Positions 26,954 through 37,169 are shown, counted from the stretch's first letter. The stretch: 64,000 bases of DNA from Oribacterium sinus (GCF_014202695.1 NZ_JACHHH010000011.1:44268-108267); one strand, 5' to 3'. Numbers and translations are program-made. Notes: generated by a model not told the origin, from the sequence alone.

Positions 26954-29900
26954 CTACGCTCTTACTCTTCTTCTCTTTCTCTCCATCTTCTTTCTTTCCC
27001 ATAAGCTATAGGCACAAAGAAGCAAAAGGCTGGAGCCGAAGAGTCCGAAATTCAGAACCATAGTGGACATATCTCCGGTTGCTATCGCTCTTCCGTATTT
27101 GTCCACCCTTCCCTTTCGGATAGCAGCCAAATACTCTCCGATGATTTGTAATTCTTCCAAATCCTCCTGAGAGAGGTCACGGTTTTGTCCAAGAACTGCA
27201 CCCAGTCTCTGGGCTAAATCGTCTCTACTGTAACCGCTTCCGATTTCTCCCTTTTTCTTTTTCTTCGGATTCAATCGAACAATACGATTCTTTAAGACTT
27301 GACTGTTTCCGCCTGAAGGAATGGGGATCCCGTATTTTTCGATATAACGACGAACCTCCCCCGGAAGGATATCCACCGGTACATAAATGGGATTTCCGTT
27401 AGCATCCAAGCCCACAAAGAGGAGCCTCTTTCCCGGATTTCCGGGAATGGGCTTATTGGGGTTTTGATTATAGGGATTTCGAGTATCATTAATAATCGTA
27501 TCCCCCGGATGGACAGCAGGTTTAAAGCTATGCTTTCCGCCTCCGGCACCACCGATTCCTCCATGGTTCATTTCCTTCTCGTAAAGTAGCCATTGGAACG
27601 TAAGCTTTTCCATAAGAGGGATTCCCTCTCCCAAAATACCGTCTTTTCCCAAGTTATGGTAGAGTCCTTGCCTGTCTTTAAGATAAAGCGCCTCTCCTAT
27701 ACTGTAGAGTCCGGCAAACTTCGGTCTTGTGGGGATTCTATGGTTTCTTCCATAAGAGATAATTACCGCGCCCTCATCGGAAGGCTGGAAAACCAGGGCT
27801 TCCGTAGGATCCTGATAATTCTCTTCCTTGGTCACATTCAAAAGAGCATAACGCTTTGCACGAGTAAGGTTTTTAAAGCTAAGATTTCCTGACTCGTCAT
27901 TTTCCTGTATAGAAAGCAAAACATACTTTCTGCCTTCAATAGTGATTTCCGGCTTAGCCTCTCTATCCTTGAAACTGTCTCGGCTAATGATGCTGTCTTC
28001 CTCTGAAAACTCTCCCTTCACAAGCTTCTCCATAGCCCAGTCCTTTTCCACATAGAGGGCATAAGTCTGCTTTGTGATGTCCTCTTTTCTTGTTTTAAAG
28101 TCTGTAGTATGGAAGGAGAAATCCGCCTTCTTCAGCCCGAACTGCAAATGATAGCCGTCCTCAGCCTTTGTTGCTTTTTCGATGTCGGAAGAGGATACCA
28201 CTTCCAAACGACTTTCCGTGTCAGTAAGCGAAAGCTTGTAAAAAGCTGTTTTCTCTTCCTCAAAGTCCACATTTTCTTCTTTCGGAAGCCTTTCTCCAAG
28301 ACTTACCGCCTTCAGATAATACTCTCCCTTAGGAAGACCGTGGAGGCGTAAAGTTCCCTCCTGATAGAGTCTATTCTTCTGCATCAGATATCCCTTTTTG
28401 GAAGAATCCAAGTTTTCAGGCTTTCCTAAAAGGGTCTTTACAATACCGTCTGTAATCTCCTCCTCTTTCCCGTTGACTACCAGCTTTCCGCTGAAGGCTT
28501 CCGTGCCCGCCGCATCTTTATAGAGCATAAATTCCACTCCCGGAAGGACAGCATTCTCCGATCTGCCGGCTTCTTCATGCTGCACTCTTGTGGAAAGCTG
28601 GAAAACGGTTCTCTCTCTGGGAAGTTCCAAAACATTGTCCTTCACAAAGAAAATCTGAGAATCTTCTCCCTTCTTCACCACAAAATTATCCTGGTTGTCA
28701 ATTTGAAAATGCATGTCCTTCATGGGATGTAAAGACGCAGGAAGGTTTTCCGCCGGCAGGATGCTGTAATCCTCTCCTGCCACCAAATCTCCTGCAACGG
28801 TAAAGCCTCCGTTTTCATCGGTGGTATAGGTTTTTTCAGTAACTGCCGTTTCTCCCTTGAAAAGACCTTTTATTTTCACCCTAAGTCCCTTCAGCTTCTC
28901 TTCATTTTCCCAAAGCTCACGCTTTTTGTCCTTCTCTTGATAGCTGAGAAGAGGGTCAATGCCGTAGTGGTTGAAACGAACGCCGGTCACTCTATCCACC
29001 TGAGTAGTTTCCTTCTCCAGTTCCTTTGCTGAAAAACGGAAAGGTCCGTAGACCTTCTGATCCAGCCGATAGCCTCTTGGCTCCCTGACTTCTTTCACAT
29101 AATAGTCTTGATACCATTCCAGGTTGGAAAAGCTTAGTCGACCTTCTTCATTACTTTCCTTTACCAAAGGCTTTCCGCTACTGTCCTTTGCAGGGCTTTC
29201 TCCCTTCGCATCCAAATAAAGTCCATACTGAGCCCCGGATAATTTCTCTCCGGTATGCTCCGCTTCCTTTACAAGATTTAAGGTTCCCGGAATTCTGGTA
29301 TTTTTTGCAAATCCCGGTTTTTCCCTGTCGGCTGTCTCCGGAAGTCCTGCCTCTGTTTCCAAAACGCTTTCCAGAGAACGGGCAAGTACCGCTTTTCCAT
29401 CCTCCTTCGGGCGAACCGCAAAGAAGTACTTTTTCTTCTCCTGTCCAGATTGCTCCGTTTCGATGCTGTAGCCTGTAGGCGCCTTGGTCTCCACAAAATA
29501 GTAGAGTCCGATGGGCAGCCCCTGAGAAAGAGGCTTATTTTCATAAGAAAGATTCGGCTTATTGCCCCCATCCTTCGTAGACAGCTTTCCGGATTCATCT
29601 GTCGTAAAATCTCCCAGATATAGGTCATTTTCCGGCTTTCTCAGTACAAGATCCGAGTACAAGACGGCAATTTTTCCTCCCTGCTCCAAAGCCTCCGCCT
29701 TGTCCGCCTTTCCGCTGTCCTTTACCTGATAGAGGGCAAATGTAGCCTTCTCCAAAGCCTTTTCATCGATTCTGTCAATCTTTGTTAAGCTTCCTTCTGC
29801 AAGAATTCGCTTTGCCTTCACCATCAGGCTTCTATCCGCCCGTTTTTCCAGTGTAATGCCGTGGCTTTCCACCGCATCGATGCTCTTTCCGTCCTTAGAC

Positions 29901-32900
29901 AGACTAAAAAGCGCATAGTCCGTTGTTGCATTTTTTTGATAAAGAATGGACTGAGCCGTTCTTTCCAAACGGTAGTACTCTCCGGCCACCGGCTTCTCCA
30001 GGATTTTTTCCGTATTTTCCCCATTATCCCAGGAAAATGCAGGACTTTCTTCCTTTTTACTTCCATCTCTATTGGCAAGATAAAGCTTGTAAGAGGAATA
30101 AGCCACCGGGAAGAAGTTTTGATCCTCTTCCGAAATCAAGATTCGGGTAGGATTATCCTTCAAAATCAGCTTTGCGCCGTCAGAGCTATAAAATCCTGCC
30201 TCCGAAGAAGCATTGGCCGGCTGCTTCAATTCCAGATTTCCGCTATTGGCATTAATCGTAAATGGAATTGCAGGCCCCTTTTCATAGCCTCTTGGAGGAA
30301 CTTCCTCGCTAAAGCGATACTCCACTCCTGTTTTTAAGACACCCAGTAAACCGCCGTCCTTCTTCATTTCCTCTTCTGTAAGAAGAATATAGGACTCGTT
30401 TCCTGCGCTGTGCAAGGTATAACGGGAAGAAGCATCCCTACTTTGCAGGAAATCCTCCGTCTTTCCTGTAATACGGAATTTTGCCCCCTTCAGAGCATCT
30501 CCCGTCAGAACGTTTCCTTCTCCATCCCTCTTTTCAAAGGAGAAGACTGTGGGGTAATTCCGAAGAACTACTCTTTCCCCGTCCTTTTCTCCCTGATAAT
30601 TCAGGGTACTGCTGCTTACAGGAGTGCCGTTAGGGGTTTTCTCACGCTCTACATTAAAGACAATACGATCGCTGAGCAGATATCCTGTTTCCGTATCAAT
30701 TTCTTCCAAAGCATACTGTCCCCAGGGTAGGCCGTTTAACTGAAGGCTTCCTTCATAAGTGAAACCTCCCTGTCCATCCGGTACTGCCACCGCAGGAGCA
30801 GTTTCCACCTCAGCGCTTTCTCCAAAGCCGATACCGGCAGGATACTCATATACGCCGGCTTCTCCGTCTACCTTCACCATAGGGAATTCCTTAAAGTAAT
30901 CCCCCTTCATCTCCGGATCCGGATTAATATAGAACTTAAATTTTGTCTTATAACCGGTCTTATCTCCCTTTCCTTTAGCCACATAGGAAACCTTAGGAAG
31001 ACGAGGATTTTCTTCCTCGTAAATCTTCTTAATCTCTGCGGAACCGGTTTTATACTCCTCCCTTTCTCTAAAGTTATAGAATGCATCGGAAATTTCTTTT
31101 CCTCCGTAAATCGGTTTGATTTCCCGCCTTCCCGCATCCTCCTTATAGGGTCCGAAGACTCTTCTATCCTTTTTATAACCTGTAGGAGCTTCCATCTCCA
31201 TGACGTAATAGATATTTTCCGTGGGTTGGGTATTGTCGTAAGCCTCACCGGAAAAACGCACCTGTCCTTTGGCATCGGTAACCCCGTAGTCATGGGCCAT
31301 ACCCAAAAGAGCATCCTTACTTGCCGTTTTCAAAAAGGGTAAGTATTTTTCTTCAAAAAGGCCAAACTCCGCTCCTGCCAAGGGAAGACTTACCTTATTG
31401 TCTGCAAGGGAATCCTTCTTGTTAATGACATAGCGTACCTTCTTGGAGCCGGTGGAATAGTCAAAGGACTGAGCCTTTACCGACTTTTTCGCGATAGAAT
31501 CCGGTTCTCCGGAAGCCTTTTTTACATACACCACATTTTCAAAGGGAGGGGTTGTATTCTCAATATCCGCTGTAATATCCGTAGAATAAGCCAGAACATA
31601 GGTATCCGTAGTGGAATTTTTCAAAATAACTTCCAACTCTGTTACCAGATCATGCTGATCATCAAAATGACGAAGTCGCTTGGCCTCCCACTCCGTATCC
31701 GGCACTAGCGTGGCATTATTGGGATCATTTACATCTCCGTTAATCTCTATAGAATGCTCCTGATGCTTGACTCTATAGAGCTTAATGGACTTCATATCCA
31801 GGAATAGGCCCTTGGGAATCTTATCCATCAGAACGGTTCCTCCGGTAATATTTCCACCCAAAGGATTAATCAAAACTTTCCAGTTTATAACGCCCTGATA
31901 GCGGGATCCTGCCTTTCCCTGGTCTCCCTCCTTGACCAAGATCTTATTGGGAATCACCTGGGTTTTTCCGGTTCCGGAAGCCGTGGCTTCATGAACAATC
32001 GGATTTCCGCCATTTAGGTAGGTGGGAAAGCTGGTAGAGCTGATGGTCGCTCTATTGTTGGCACTGATGATTGCTTCCTGTAAATTAAGCCCTGCTGCAT
32101 TGGTATTTTCAAAAAGAACATCCTGCCCTTCCTGATTCAGATAAACATAAATATCCATGTACAGGGTATCACTTAAAGGATTTTGTAAGTTCAATTCTAC
32201 CCTCTTCGCTACATTATCTACCGTCAGCTCACTGCCGGATACAATCTGTTCCGCAGTTCCGCTTCCGATTCTTGCCAGTGTGGGATATTTGCTGTCTGCT
32301 GCCGTGGTAATGGTAAAATACTTGGAATCCAATGGCTGCGTCTGCCCGTTGGGTTTCCGGTATTGGAAAATGTTTTGAAGGTCATCCTGTAATACAAAGT
32401 TCTTCAAATCCTCCATACGACTGGCATTTGCCGTAATTTGGAAACGGAAATAAGCACGCTTCTGCTCATCATCATAAAAGCTCTGCACCGTCTTTCTCAG
32501 CATATCCTGACTCATCATCTGGGGATCCGCCACGGACCTCACCATCTTAAGGGGGTTAGTATCCTCCTTATGGGTGTAGAGAGACAGGGTGGCATTACTA
32601 CCAAAGTAATGATTTCCATCCTTTCTCGTCATATAGTACAGTGCCTTGGAGTTGTGATTCCAGGACAGCAGTCCAATATCAAAACGCTCTTCCGCCGGAA
32701 CACCGTTGTTTCGTATTACGGTTAATTCCACATTTCCCCCTGCCGGAGCTCCCGCGCTGGGAATATAAGTCAGATTCAAGGTAGCAATAGGGGTAACCCC
32801 GTCGCTTGCCATAATGGTTTCCGTCTGTGTTTGATTTACAAGCTTGTCTCTGCTTGCCTTATCCACAAATAGATTAGAGGCGGAAGCCCCTTCTCCATAG

Positions 32901-35491
32901 CGCAGATTTAAGCTGTTAAACTCATGGTATTGTCCATTGTTGATCACCAGCTTTAATTTTTCATAATTTTCCTTGGTGGTGGCCTTTACTCTCCAGTTTA
33001 AAAGTGCCTTCCTGGAATCCGTTCCTGTTCCCTTGATTTCCAGGAAAATGGACTTAAAAGCAGCAGAAACAATCGGAGTTTGGTTGCTTAACTCATCTGA
33101 AATACCTCCCGCGACATCTCCGGTAGGATAGGTAGCTATCACCTGAGCTTGATTGCCGATAGTCGTATCCGTCCCGCTTCCCTGTAAAGGAAAGTCCTCC
33201 GCCACAAGCGTATCAAATTCGATACTGTAGGGTTCCTTAAAGCGAGTACCGAAGGCAAGGGTCAGGGTATCTCCACCATTGGGACCTGTGCCCTTATTAT
33301 AGGTATAGGATACATCGTTAACGTCTCCAAAGCCTCTTCCCGCCAGATTCACATGATTGTTATTGGGCTTTAAAACGGTGGCCTCTCTACCCCCATAGCG
33401 AATGGTGATTCCCTTACTCTCATCCAGAGTAAGACCTTTCTTCAAATTATCCAGCACTCTGGCTTGAACAGCTGCCGCTCGGTCATTATTAAAGTCTATT
33501 TTCCAACGGACACGATTTCCGCTGACCTGTGTTCCACTCTTAACTAAACTTATCTTCGGAATCGTGGTTAGAGCAGAGGTAGATCTTTTATTCGTATCCT
33601 TAGGAAGACGGGCTTCGTTTTTATGACTTAAGCTCACGTTGTTTCTAAGGGTAGTGGCATTTTTATCCTTATACACCTCTCTCCGAATACCGGTAACGAT
33701 CCGAATCGTCTGGGGAGCACGAATCACTTCTCCTCCCTCCGGAAAGGTATAGCTGTAGGTATTCATACCATTTCCGCCTCCCGCAGCTTCCGTCATATGG
33801 AGAGTCATATCCTGACCGGTTAAGGGATCTTTCTTTCCCAGCCAGGTAGCCGATAAAAAGACCTGATGATTGTTTTGAAAGCTGTCGGTAACGGTTAAAC
33901 CGTTTAAGGCAACACCGGGAGAATTCTCTCCCAGGGTAATATTCCACGCCACCTGTCCCTTGGCAGGCTGGGCATCCGCCACCTTCTTTACCCCGGAAAT
34001 CACGGATGGCAGGGGTGGAAGAATGATTTTATAATTTTGCTCCGGTAAGGAAATCTCCACCGGATTATCCTTCGTTTCCGTAAGCTTGGAAGAATCCAGA
34101 CCAAAATCCAAGGTGATGATTCCTCTAATCTCCCCATAAGCAGAAAGCTCAAAATCCTCTAAGAATTCCACTTCCAGCTCCCAATTCTTGCTGGCAGGAT
34201 TCTCCCGGATTGTAAATTTGTAGAATTTTTTAGCGGGATAGCCGGTATTGTAATAAGTGCCTGCTCCTTTTGCCCGTAAAATAGAAGGGAAGCTGAAGCG
34301 AATCTTTTCTCCATTTTTTACGGTAAAACTGTCTCCAGACCTTACAAAACGGATATCCATATGTAAGTTTTCCACTTCATAGGGAGAATAGTTCTCATTT
34401 AATTTCCAGCTAACGGTATTGCCCTCCTTAGCGACTTGCTGAAAATCCTTTTGTCCCCCCTTGTTCTTCAGCTGAACATTGATGTTATTTAAAGTAAATT
34501 TTACATCATTTAAAATATGCTCTGTAGCATTTACCTCTCCTTTATAAATTCCAATGGTGGAGAAACTATCCAGACTAAACTGAATTCTTTCTTTCTTACT
34601 GAAGAAGGCCTTGTTTTCCTTAATCTCCAGATCCTCCACAAGAATATCTTCCTTCTGCAGGTTAGGAATCTCTAAGCTGTTGATTCCCTCCTGCTTTTTT
34701 TCCTGCTTAATAGGAAGGTGGGTCACCTGTAGCTTCCCCTCTCCTTCCAAACTATTCTTTAAGGTAAAGTCGATTTTCACCCTTCCCTTTTCCGGCTGAA
34801 CCTCTTCCCAATCTCCCGTTTTTTCTTCCTTAAGAAAGAAGCCTACATCATAGAGTCTAAGGTCATGGAGTACATAGCTCTCTTCTCCGGTACTTTCCAT
34901 ATTCTCTATGTCTTTTTTCTCTTCGTTTTTAGCTTCCAGTAAAGCCGCCTTATAGGCCTGATACTGCTCTTTTCTTTCCTCTTCTAAAATCGGGCGAACC
35001 AAAAACACAACACCCTTAGGCAGACTTTCCGGATATTCCAGCTCGGCATTTACGGTAATCTCCTCATCCTTATATTGAAAATGCTTTTTCTCATTTCTTT
35101 CGATGGTAGAGTAAGACAAAGTAGGAAGTGCTTCCACTTCCGTCTCTTCGCCTTCCGCTTCCTTAACACTTTCTTTTACCGAAAGCCCTTCCTGTTCTTT
35201 CACTTCCCTGCTTTGAGCCTCAAGAGTTTCCTGAGATTCTCCTGTTTCTCCCGGGGCACTTGCCTCTGTTTCGGAACTTGCTTCTTGGCTTTCCTCCGCT
35301 TTAGACTCCTCCCCATTGTCCTCTCCGCTTTCCCGGGTCAATGCAGTGGCCTCCCCGGAAGAAATTCCTTTCTCCCCGGCTTGTTCGTTCAGAACGGCAC
35401 TATCCCCTACAAGACTTGAGCTTTCTCCTACAGCAGTAAAACTCTGTAAGCCGATAGATACGGCCAAAAATAGTGCTAAAAAGCGCTTCAT
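26954..35491 (-). CDS. giant surface adhesin with SpaA/Cna-B-like modules
   Basis: About 2845 residues from the ATG at 35491 (GAAGGGAG upstream; the ATG at 35518 lacks a site). Signal peptide MKRFLALFLAVSIGLQSFTA is followed by a Ser/Glu-rich segment and, up to about residue 1350, large beta-rich adhesin regions resembling Cna/SDR-type domains. From about 1360 to 2560 come serial SpaA/Cna-B prealbumin-like modules, shown by repeats of GAxFxLY starts and closing E-x-x-AP-x-GY motifs (near DNA 31200, 30700, 30290, 29490 and 29080); these usually form Lys-Asn isopeptide bonds. A Gly/Pro/Asn-rich linker (about 27460) follows. The C-terminus is GRAIATGDMSTM, a hydrophobic helix and WERKKMERKRRR, a sorting-signal layout with ATGD in place of LPxTG. 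It is exported and probably cell-wall attached. No sortase is nearby. Confidence 0.9.
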   Translation of the reverse strand: MKRFLALFLAVSIGLQSFTAVGESSSLVGDSAVLNEQAGEKGISSGEATALTRESGEDNGEESKAEESQEASSETEASAPGETGESQETLEAQSREVKEQEGLSVKESVKEAEGEETEVEALPTLSYSTIERNEKKHFQYKDEEITVNAELEYPESLPKGVVFLVRPILEEERKEQYQAYKAALLEAKNEEKKDIENMESTGEESYVLHDLRLYDVGFFLKEEKTGDWEEVQPEKGRVKIDFTLKNSLEGEGKLQVTHLPIKQEKKQEGINSLEIPNLQKEDILVEDLEIKENKAFFSKKERIQFSLDSFSTIGIYKGEVNATEHILNDVKFTLNNINVQLKNKGGQKDFQQVAKEGNTVSWKLNENYSPYEVENLHMDIRFVRSGDSFTVKNGEKIRFSFPSILRAKGAGTYYNTGYPAKKFYKFTIRENPASKNWELEVEFLEDFELSAYGEIRGIITLDFGLDSSKLTETKDNPVEISLPEQNYKIILPPLPSVISGVKKVADAQPAKGQVAWNITLGENSPGVALNGLTVTDSFQNNHQVFLSATWLGKKDPLTGQDMTLHMTEAAGGGNGMNTYSYTFPEGGEVIRAPQTIRIVTGIRREVYKDKNATTLRNNVSLSHKNEARLPKDTNKRSTSALTTIPKISLVKSGTQVSGNRVRWKIDFNNDRAAAVQARVLDNLKKGLTLDESKGITIRYGGREATVLKPNNNHVNLAGRGFGDVNDVSYTYNKGTGPNGGDTLTLAFGTRFKEPYSIEFDTLVAEDFPLQGSGTDTTIGNQAQVIATYPTGDVAGGISDELSNQTPIVSAAFKSIFLEIKGTGTDSRKALLNWRVKATTKENYEKLKLVINNGQYHEFNSLNLRYGEGASASNLFVDKASRDKLVNQTQTETIMASDGVTPIATLNLTYIPSAGAPAGGNVELTVIRNNGVPAEERFDIGLLSWNHNSKALYYMTRKDGNHYFGSNATLSLYTHKEDTNPLKMVRSVADPQMMSQDMLRKTVQSFYDDEQKRAYFRFQITANASRMEDLKNFVLQDDLQNIFQYRKPNGQTQPLDSKYFTITTAADSKYPTLARIGSGTAEQIVSGSELTVDNVAKRVELNLQNPLSDTLYMDIYVYLNQEGQDVLFENTNAAGLNLQEAIISANNRATISSTSFPTYLNGGNPIVHEATASGTGKTQVIPNKILVKEGDQGKAGSRYQGVINWKVLINPLGGNITGGTVLMDKIPKGLFLDMKSIKLYRVKHQEHSIEINGDVNDPNNATLVPDTEWEAKRLRHFDDQHDLVTELEVILKNSTTDTYVLAYSTDITADIENTTPPFENVVYVKKASGEPDSIAKKSVKAQSFDYSTGSKKVRYVINKKDSLADNKVSLPLAGAEFGLFEEKYLPFLKTASKDALLGMAHDYGVTDAKGQVRFSGEAYDNTQPTENIYYVMEMEAPTGYKKDRRVFGPYKEDAGRREIKPIYGGKEISDAFYNFREREEYKTGSAEIKKIYEEENPRLPKVSYVAKGKGDKTGYKTKFKFYINPDPEMKGDYFKEFPMVKVDGEAGVYEYPAGIGFGESAEVETAPAVAVPDGQGGFTYEGSLQLNGLPWGQYALEEIDTETGYLLSDRIVFNVEREKTPNGTPVSSSTLNYQGEKDGERVVLRNYPTVFSFEKRDGEGNVLTGDALKGAKFRITGKTEDFLQSRDASSRYTLHSAGNESYILLTEEEMKKDGGLLGVLKTGVEYRFSEEVPPRGYEKGPAIPFTINANSGNLELKQPANASSEAGFYSSDGAKLILKDNPTRILISEEDQNFFPVAYSSYKLYLANRDGSKKEESPAFSWDNGENTEKILEKPVAGEYYRLERTAQSILYQKNATTDYALFSLSKDGKSIDAVESHGITLEKRADRSLMVKAKRILAEGSLTKIDRIDEKALEKATFALYQVKDSGKADKAEALEQGGKIAVLYSDLVLRKPENDLYLGDFTTDESGKLSTKDGGNKPNLSYENKPLSQGLPIGLYYFVETKAPTGYSIETEQSGQEKKKYFFAVRPKEDGKAVLARSLESVLETEAGLPETADREKPGFAKNTRIPGTLNLVKEAEHTGEKLSGAQYGLYLDAKGESPAKDSSGKPLVKESNEEGRLSFSNLEWYQDYYVKEVREPRGYRLDQKVYGPFRFSAKELEKETTQVDRVTGVRFNHYGIDPLLSYQEKDKKRELWENEEKLKGLRVKIKGLFKGETAVTEKTYTTDENGGFTVAGDLVAGEDYSILPAENLPASLHPMKDMHFQIDNQDNFVVKKGEDSQIFFVKDNVLELPRERTVFQLSTRVQHEEAGRSENAVLPGVEFMLYKDAAGTEAFSGKLVVNGKEEEITDGIVKTLLGKPENLDSSKKGYLMQKNRLYQEGTLRLHGLPKGEYYLKAVSLGERLPKEENVDFEEEKTAFYKLSLTDTESRLEVVSSSDIEKATKAEDGYHLQFGLKKADFSFHTTDFKTRKEDITKQTYALYVEKDWAMEKLVKGEFSEEDSIISRDSFKDREAKPEITIEGRKYVLLSIQENDESGNLSFKNLTRAKRYALLNVTKEENYQDPTEALVFQPSDEGAVIISYGRNHRIPTRPKFAGLYSIGEALYLKDRQGLYHNLGKDGILGEGIPLMEKLTFQWLLYEKEMNHGGIGGAGGGKHSFKPAVHPGDTIINDTRNPYNQNPNKPIPGNPGKRLLFVGLDANGNPIYVPVDILPGEVRRYIEKYGIPIPSGGNSQVLKNRIVRLNPKKKKKGEIGSGYSRDDLAQRLGAVLGQNRDLSQEDLEELQIIGEYLAAIRKGRVDKYGRAIATGDMSTMVLNFGLFGSSLLLLCAYSLWERKKMERKRRRVRA

Positions 35492-35518
35492 AATTACTCC
35501 CTTCAACAGACATTCCAC

Positions 35519-35742
35519 CGTATTGCTTTCCGTCTTTTCCTTCGGAAAGCCTTCCGCATTACATTTTTACCGAATGTCCTTTCTAAATCGCCTAATTTGG
35601 TTCTTAATATTTAATTTTTACACAATATGTCTATCTATTATCGTCATTTTCTTTGAATTTATAACAAAGGGATGGGACTTTCTTTGCTCTAATTTTTACA
35701 AGAAAATATATCCTCCCCTGCCTGCAATACTTCTTTAGAACG
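35519..35742. other. AT-rich leader region of the adhesin gene
   Basis: About 220 bp between the upstream small-RNA terminator and the adhesin. A weak promoter (TTGTTA, about 19 nt, GATAAT; near 35645-35675 on the minus strand) could drive the adhesin. A CGGAA-GGCT-TTCCG hairpin lies 50 nt before the start. No known riboswitch was recognised. Confidence 0.4.
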
Positions 35743-35929
35743 AAAAAAGCAGAAGGTGAGCGCCTTCTGCTTTTTTCCCGTCTTGTGGACGGACACTTAA
35801 GTTGAGTCTATTTATTTCAGGAGATTTCCCTTGTGTCGTGCTTATGGTCAGGAGGACACGAACACAGGGCAGTTATGAAGTTTACAAACCAGGTATTTGC
35901 AAATTCACAACAGTTAGTTTTATCTAACT
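35743..35929 (-). ncRNA. candidate structured small RNA, about 187 nt
   Basis: A strong promoter (35936-35964) is followed by a frame-poor region and a perfect intrinsic terminator (stem GCAGAAGG/CCTTCTGC, loop CGCTCA, T6; 35743-35776). Within it the minus-strand RNA can fold CAGTTAG/CTAACTG near the 5' end, CCCT-GTGTT-GTG / CAC-GACAC-AAGGG (about 35841-35884), and CCGTC/GACGG just before the terminator. No start codon with a ribosome site and meaningful frame was seen. It may be a free-standing RNA (length similar to 6S RNA) or a regulatory leader of the adhesin gene; family not recognised. Confidence 0.55.
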
Positions 35930-35935
35930 GACGTA

Positions 35936-35964
35936 ATAATACACTTTGAATTCCTAGTTGTCAA
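35936..35964 (-). promoter_or_regulatory. consensus sigma-A promoter ahead of the candidate RNA
   Basis: On the minus strand TTGACA (35959-35964), a 17-nt spacer, then TATTAT (35936-35941). This is the best promoter match in the window. Confidence 0.85.
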
Positions 35965-36072
35965 CAGGAAATTTGATTTTTTTCAAAAAATTTGTTCATC
36001 AGGGTATTTCAAGCTTTTTTCCGGATAAAAACTCTGAAATCTGATTTTACAGACTAAGCCCCAATTCCATAG

Positions 36073-36106
36073 AAAAAAAGCAGCCCGGCAAATCCTGCCA
36101 AACTGC
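36073..36106 (-). terminator. terminator of the DUF1858 gene
   Basis: On the minus strand GCAG-TTT-GGCA-GGATT-TGCC-GGG-CTGC is followed by TTTTTTT, 24 nt after the DUF1858 stop. Confidence 0.75.
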
Positions 36107-36129
36107 TCCTCTTTTCTTCTTAAAAATTC

Positions 36130-36363
36130 CTATCCGTTCTGTGATGCTTCCTGTGTCTCCAAATACTCTCTTAAAACATCGTTTAAATCTTCCGTCAAAT
36201 CTTCCACGTTAATGCCATGGAGTTCGCAAGCTTCTTCCAAAGACTCTGCGCTGGATGCGGAACAGGATACACAGCCTAAGCCGTTTTGCATGAGAAACGG
36301 TGCAATCAGCTCATTTAAAGCCAGAATATCACCGATTTTCATATCCTTGGTAATTTCGTCCAT
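36130..36363 (-). CDS. DUF1858 domain protein
   Basis: 77 residues. ITKDMKIGDILALNELIAPF and the Cys-containing LGCVSCSASSAESLEEACEL match DUF1858, a small helical domain in which a CxxC pair is conserved; here it is CVSC. It is cytosolic. The family is sometimes linked to iron-sulfur or nitrite/hybrid-cluster proteins, but the function is unknown. It lies 71 bp downstream of mecA on the same strand and has its own terminator. Confidence 0.85.
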   Translation of the reverse strand: MDEITKDMKIGDILALNELIAPFLMQNGLGCVSCSASSAESLEEACELHGINVEDLTEDLNDVLREYLETQEASQNG

Positions 36364-36434
36364 AGCCTTCCTCCTTCTTTTCTTAAGAATTGGCAGCTAC
36401 CAGTATATCACATCTGCTTTACTTTGTAAGGGAT

Positions 36435-37169
36435 TTAAACTGTCTGTAGTTTCTCCAATGCAGAATTGGGAATCAAACATTCCATATGCTCCTGATAATA
36501 GGCCTCGCTAGCCATATTACCGTGTAATCTCTCTCCGTATTCCAGCAAAAGATTTGCCACGCGATTTAGCGTTTCCATATCTTCATTCTTACTATGTATA
36601 GAAAGGTAAAATTCCTTCTTATCCACGTCTTTATAAAGGCTATTGTTTCCTAAATCCATGCCATGAACTGCTTTCGCCGCATCAATCACTCTGTCTAAGC
36701 TCTGAAAACGGTATAAGCGAAGCCCTTCTTCTTTCTTTTCCTGCTGTCTAGTCTCCGTCTGAGAAGCATCTAACTCCTCATCACTGTTGTCTTCTGTCTC
36801 CTTCAACTGTTTCATCAGTCCGTGAGCGCCTTCAAGAATCTGGGTGGCCAGTTCTGAAATCCAGCCGTTTTGTCCGTTGCTTGCGGTGGAAAACTTCGAA
36901 AAACGTGTATCTAATTCTTCCGGATCATCCACCTTAGAAATAATGAGTTGAACCGCACCACCCTGTAAAGGAATAGCCTCTATCATCAAAGGGGTGTTGT
37001 CCATTGCAAATCCCACTTCTTCCTTTGCCTTCAACATCATTTCATTAAAGAGCTGCTTAGCAGCCTGCGAGCCATAGGTCATATCCCTTAGATTTATATT
37101 TCTTGAAGATAAATCCAAACTGGATAAAGTACATTTGATGGAGTTGTCATCAATTTTCTCGATTTTCAT
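36435..37169 (-). CDS. mecA: adaptor protein MecA
   Basis: About 244 residues from the ATG at 37169 (GGAAGGAGGAG upstream). The N-terminal substrate-binding domain starts MKIEKIDDNSIKCTLSSLDL with LRDMTYGSQAAKQLFNEMML. An acidic, low-complexity linker follows, then the C-terminal ClpC-binding domain LYRFQSLDRVIDAAKAVHGM. MecA delivers proteins such as competence regulators to ClpCP. The length and layout are typical. Confidence 0.9.
   Translation of the reverse strand: MKIEKIDDNSIKCTLSSLDLSSRNINLRDMTYGSQAAKQLFNEMMLKAKEEVGFAMDNTPLMIEAIPLQGGAVQLIISKVDDPEELDTRFSKFSTASNGQNGWISELATQILEGAHGLMKQLKETEDNSDEELDASQTETRQQEKKEEGLRLYRFQSLDRVIDAAKAVHGMDLGNNSLYKDVDKKEFYLSIHSKNEDMETLNRVANLLLEYGERLHGNMASEAYYQEHMECLIPNSALEKLQTV

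Noticed and set aside
35519..35575. GACGGAAAGCAATACGG upstream of the adhesin resembles the conserved part of a c-di-GMP-I (GEMM) riboswitch, which often controls adhesins.
   Set aside because: The invariant GACGCAAAGC is altered and the tetraloop-receptor helix is absent; the space before the start codon is too short.
35743..35929. Direct naming of the candidate RNA as 6S RNA.
   Set aside because: Size fits, but the 5' and 3' ends do not form the closing stem and no central bubble is evident, so it is left unnamed.
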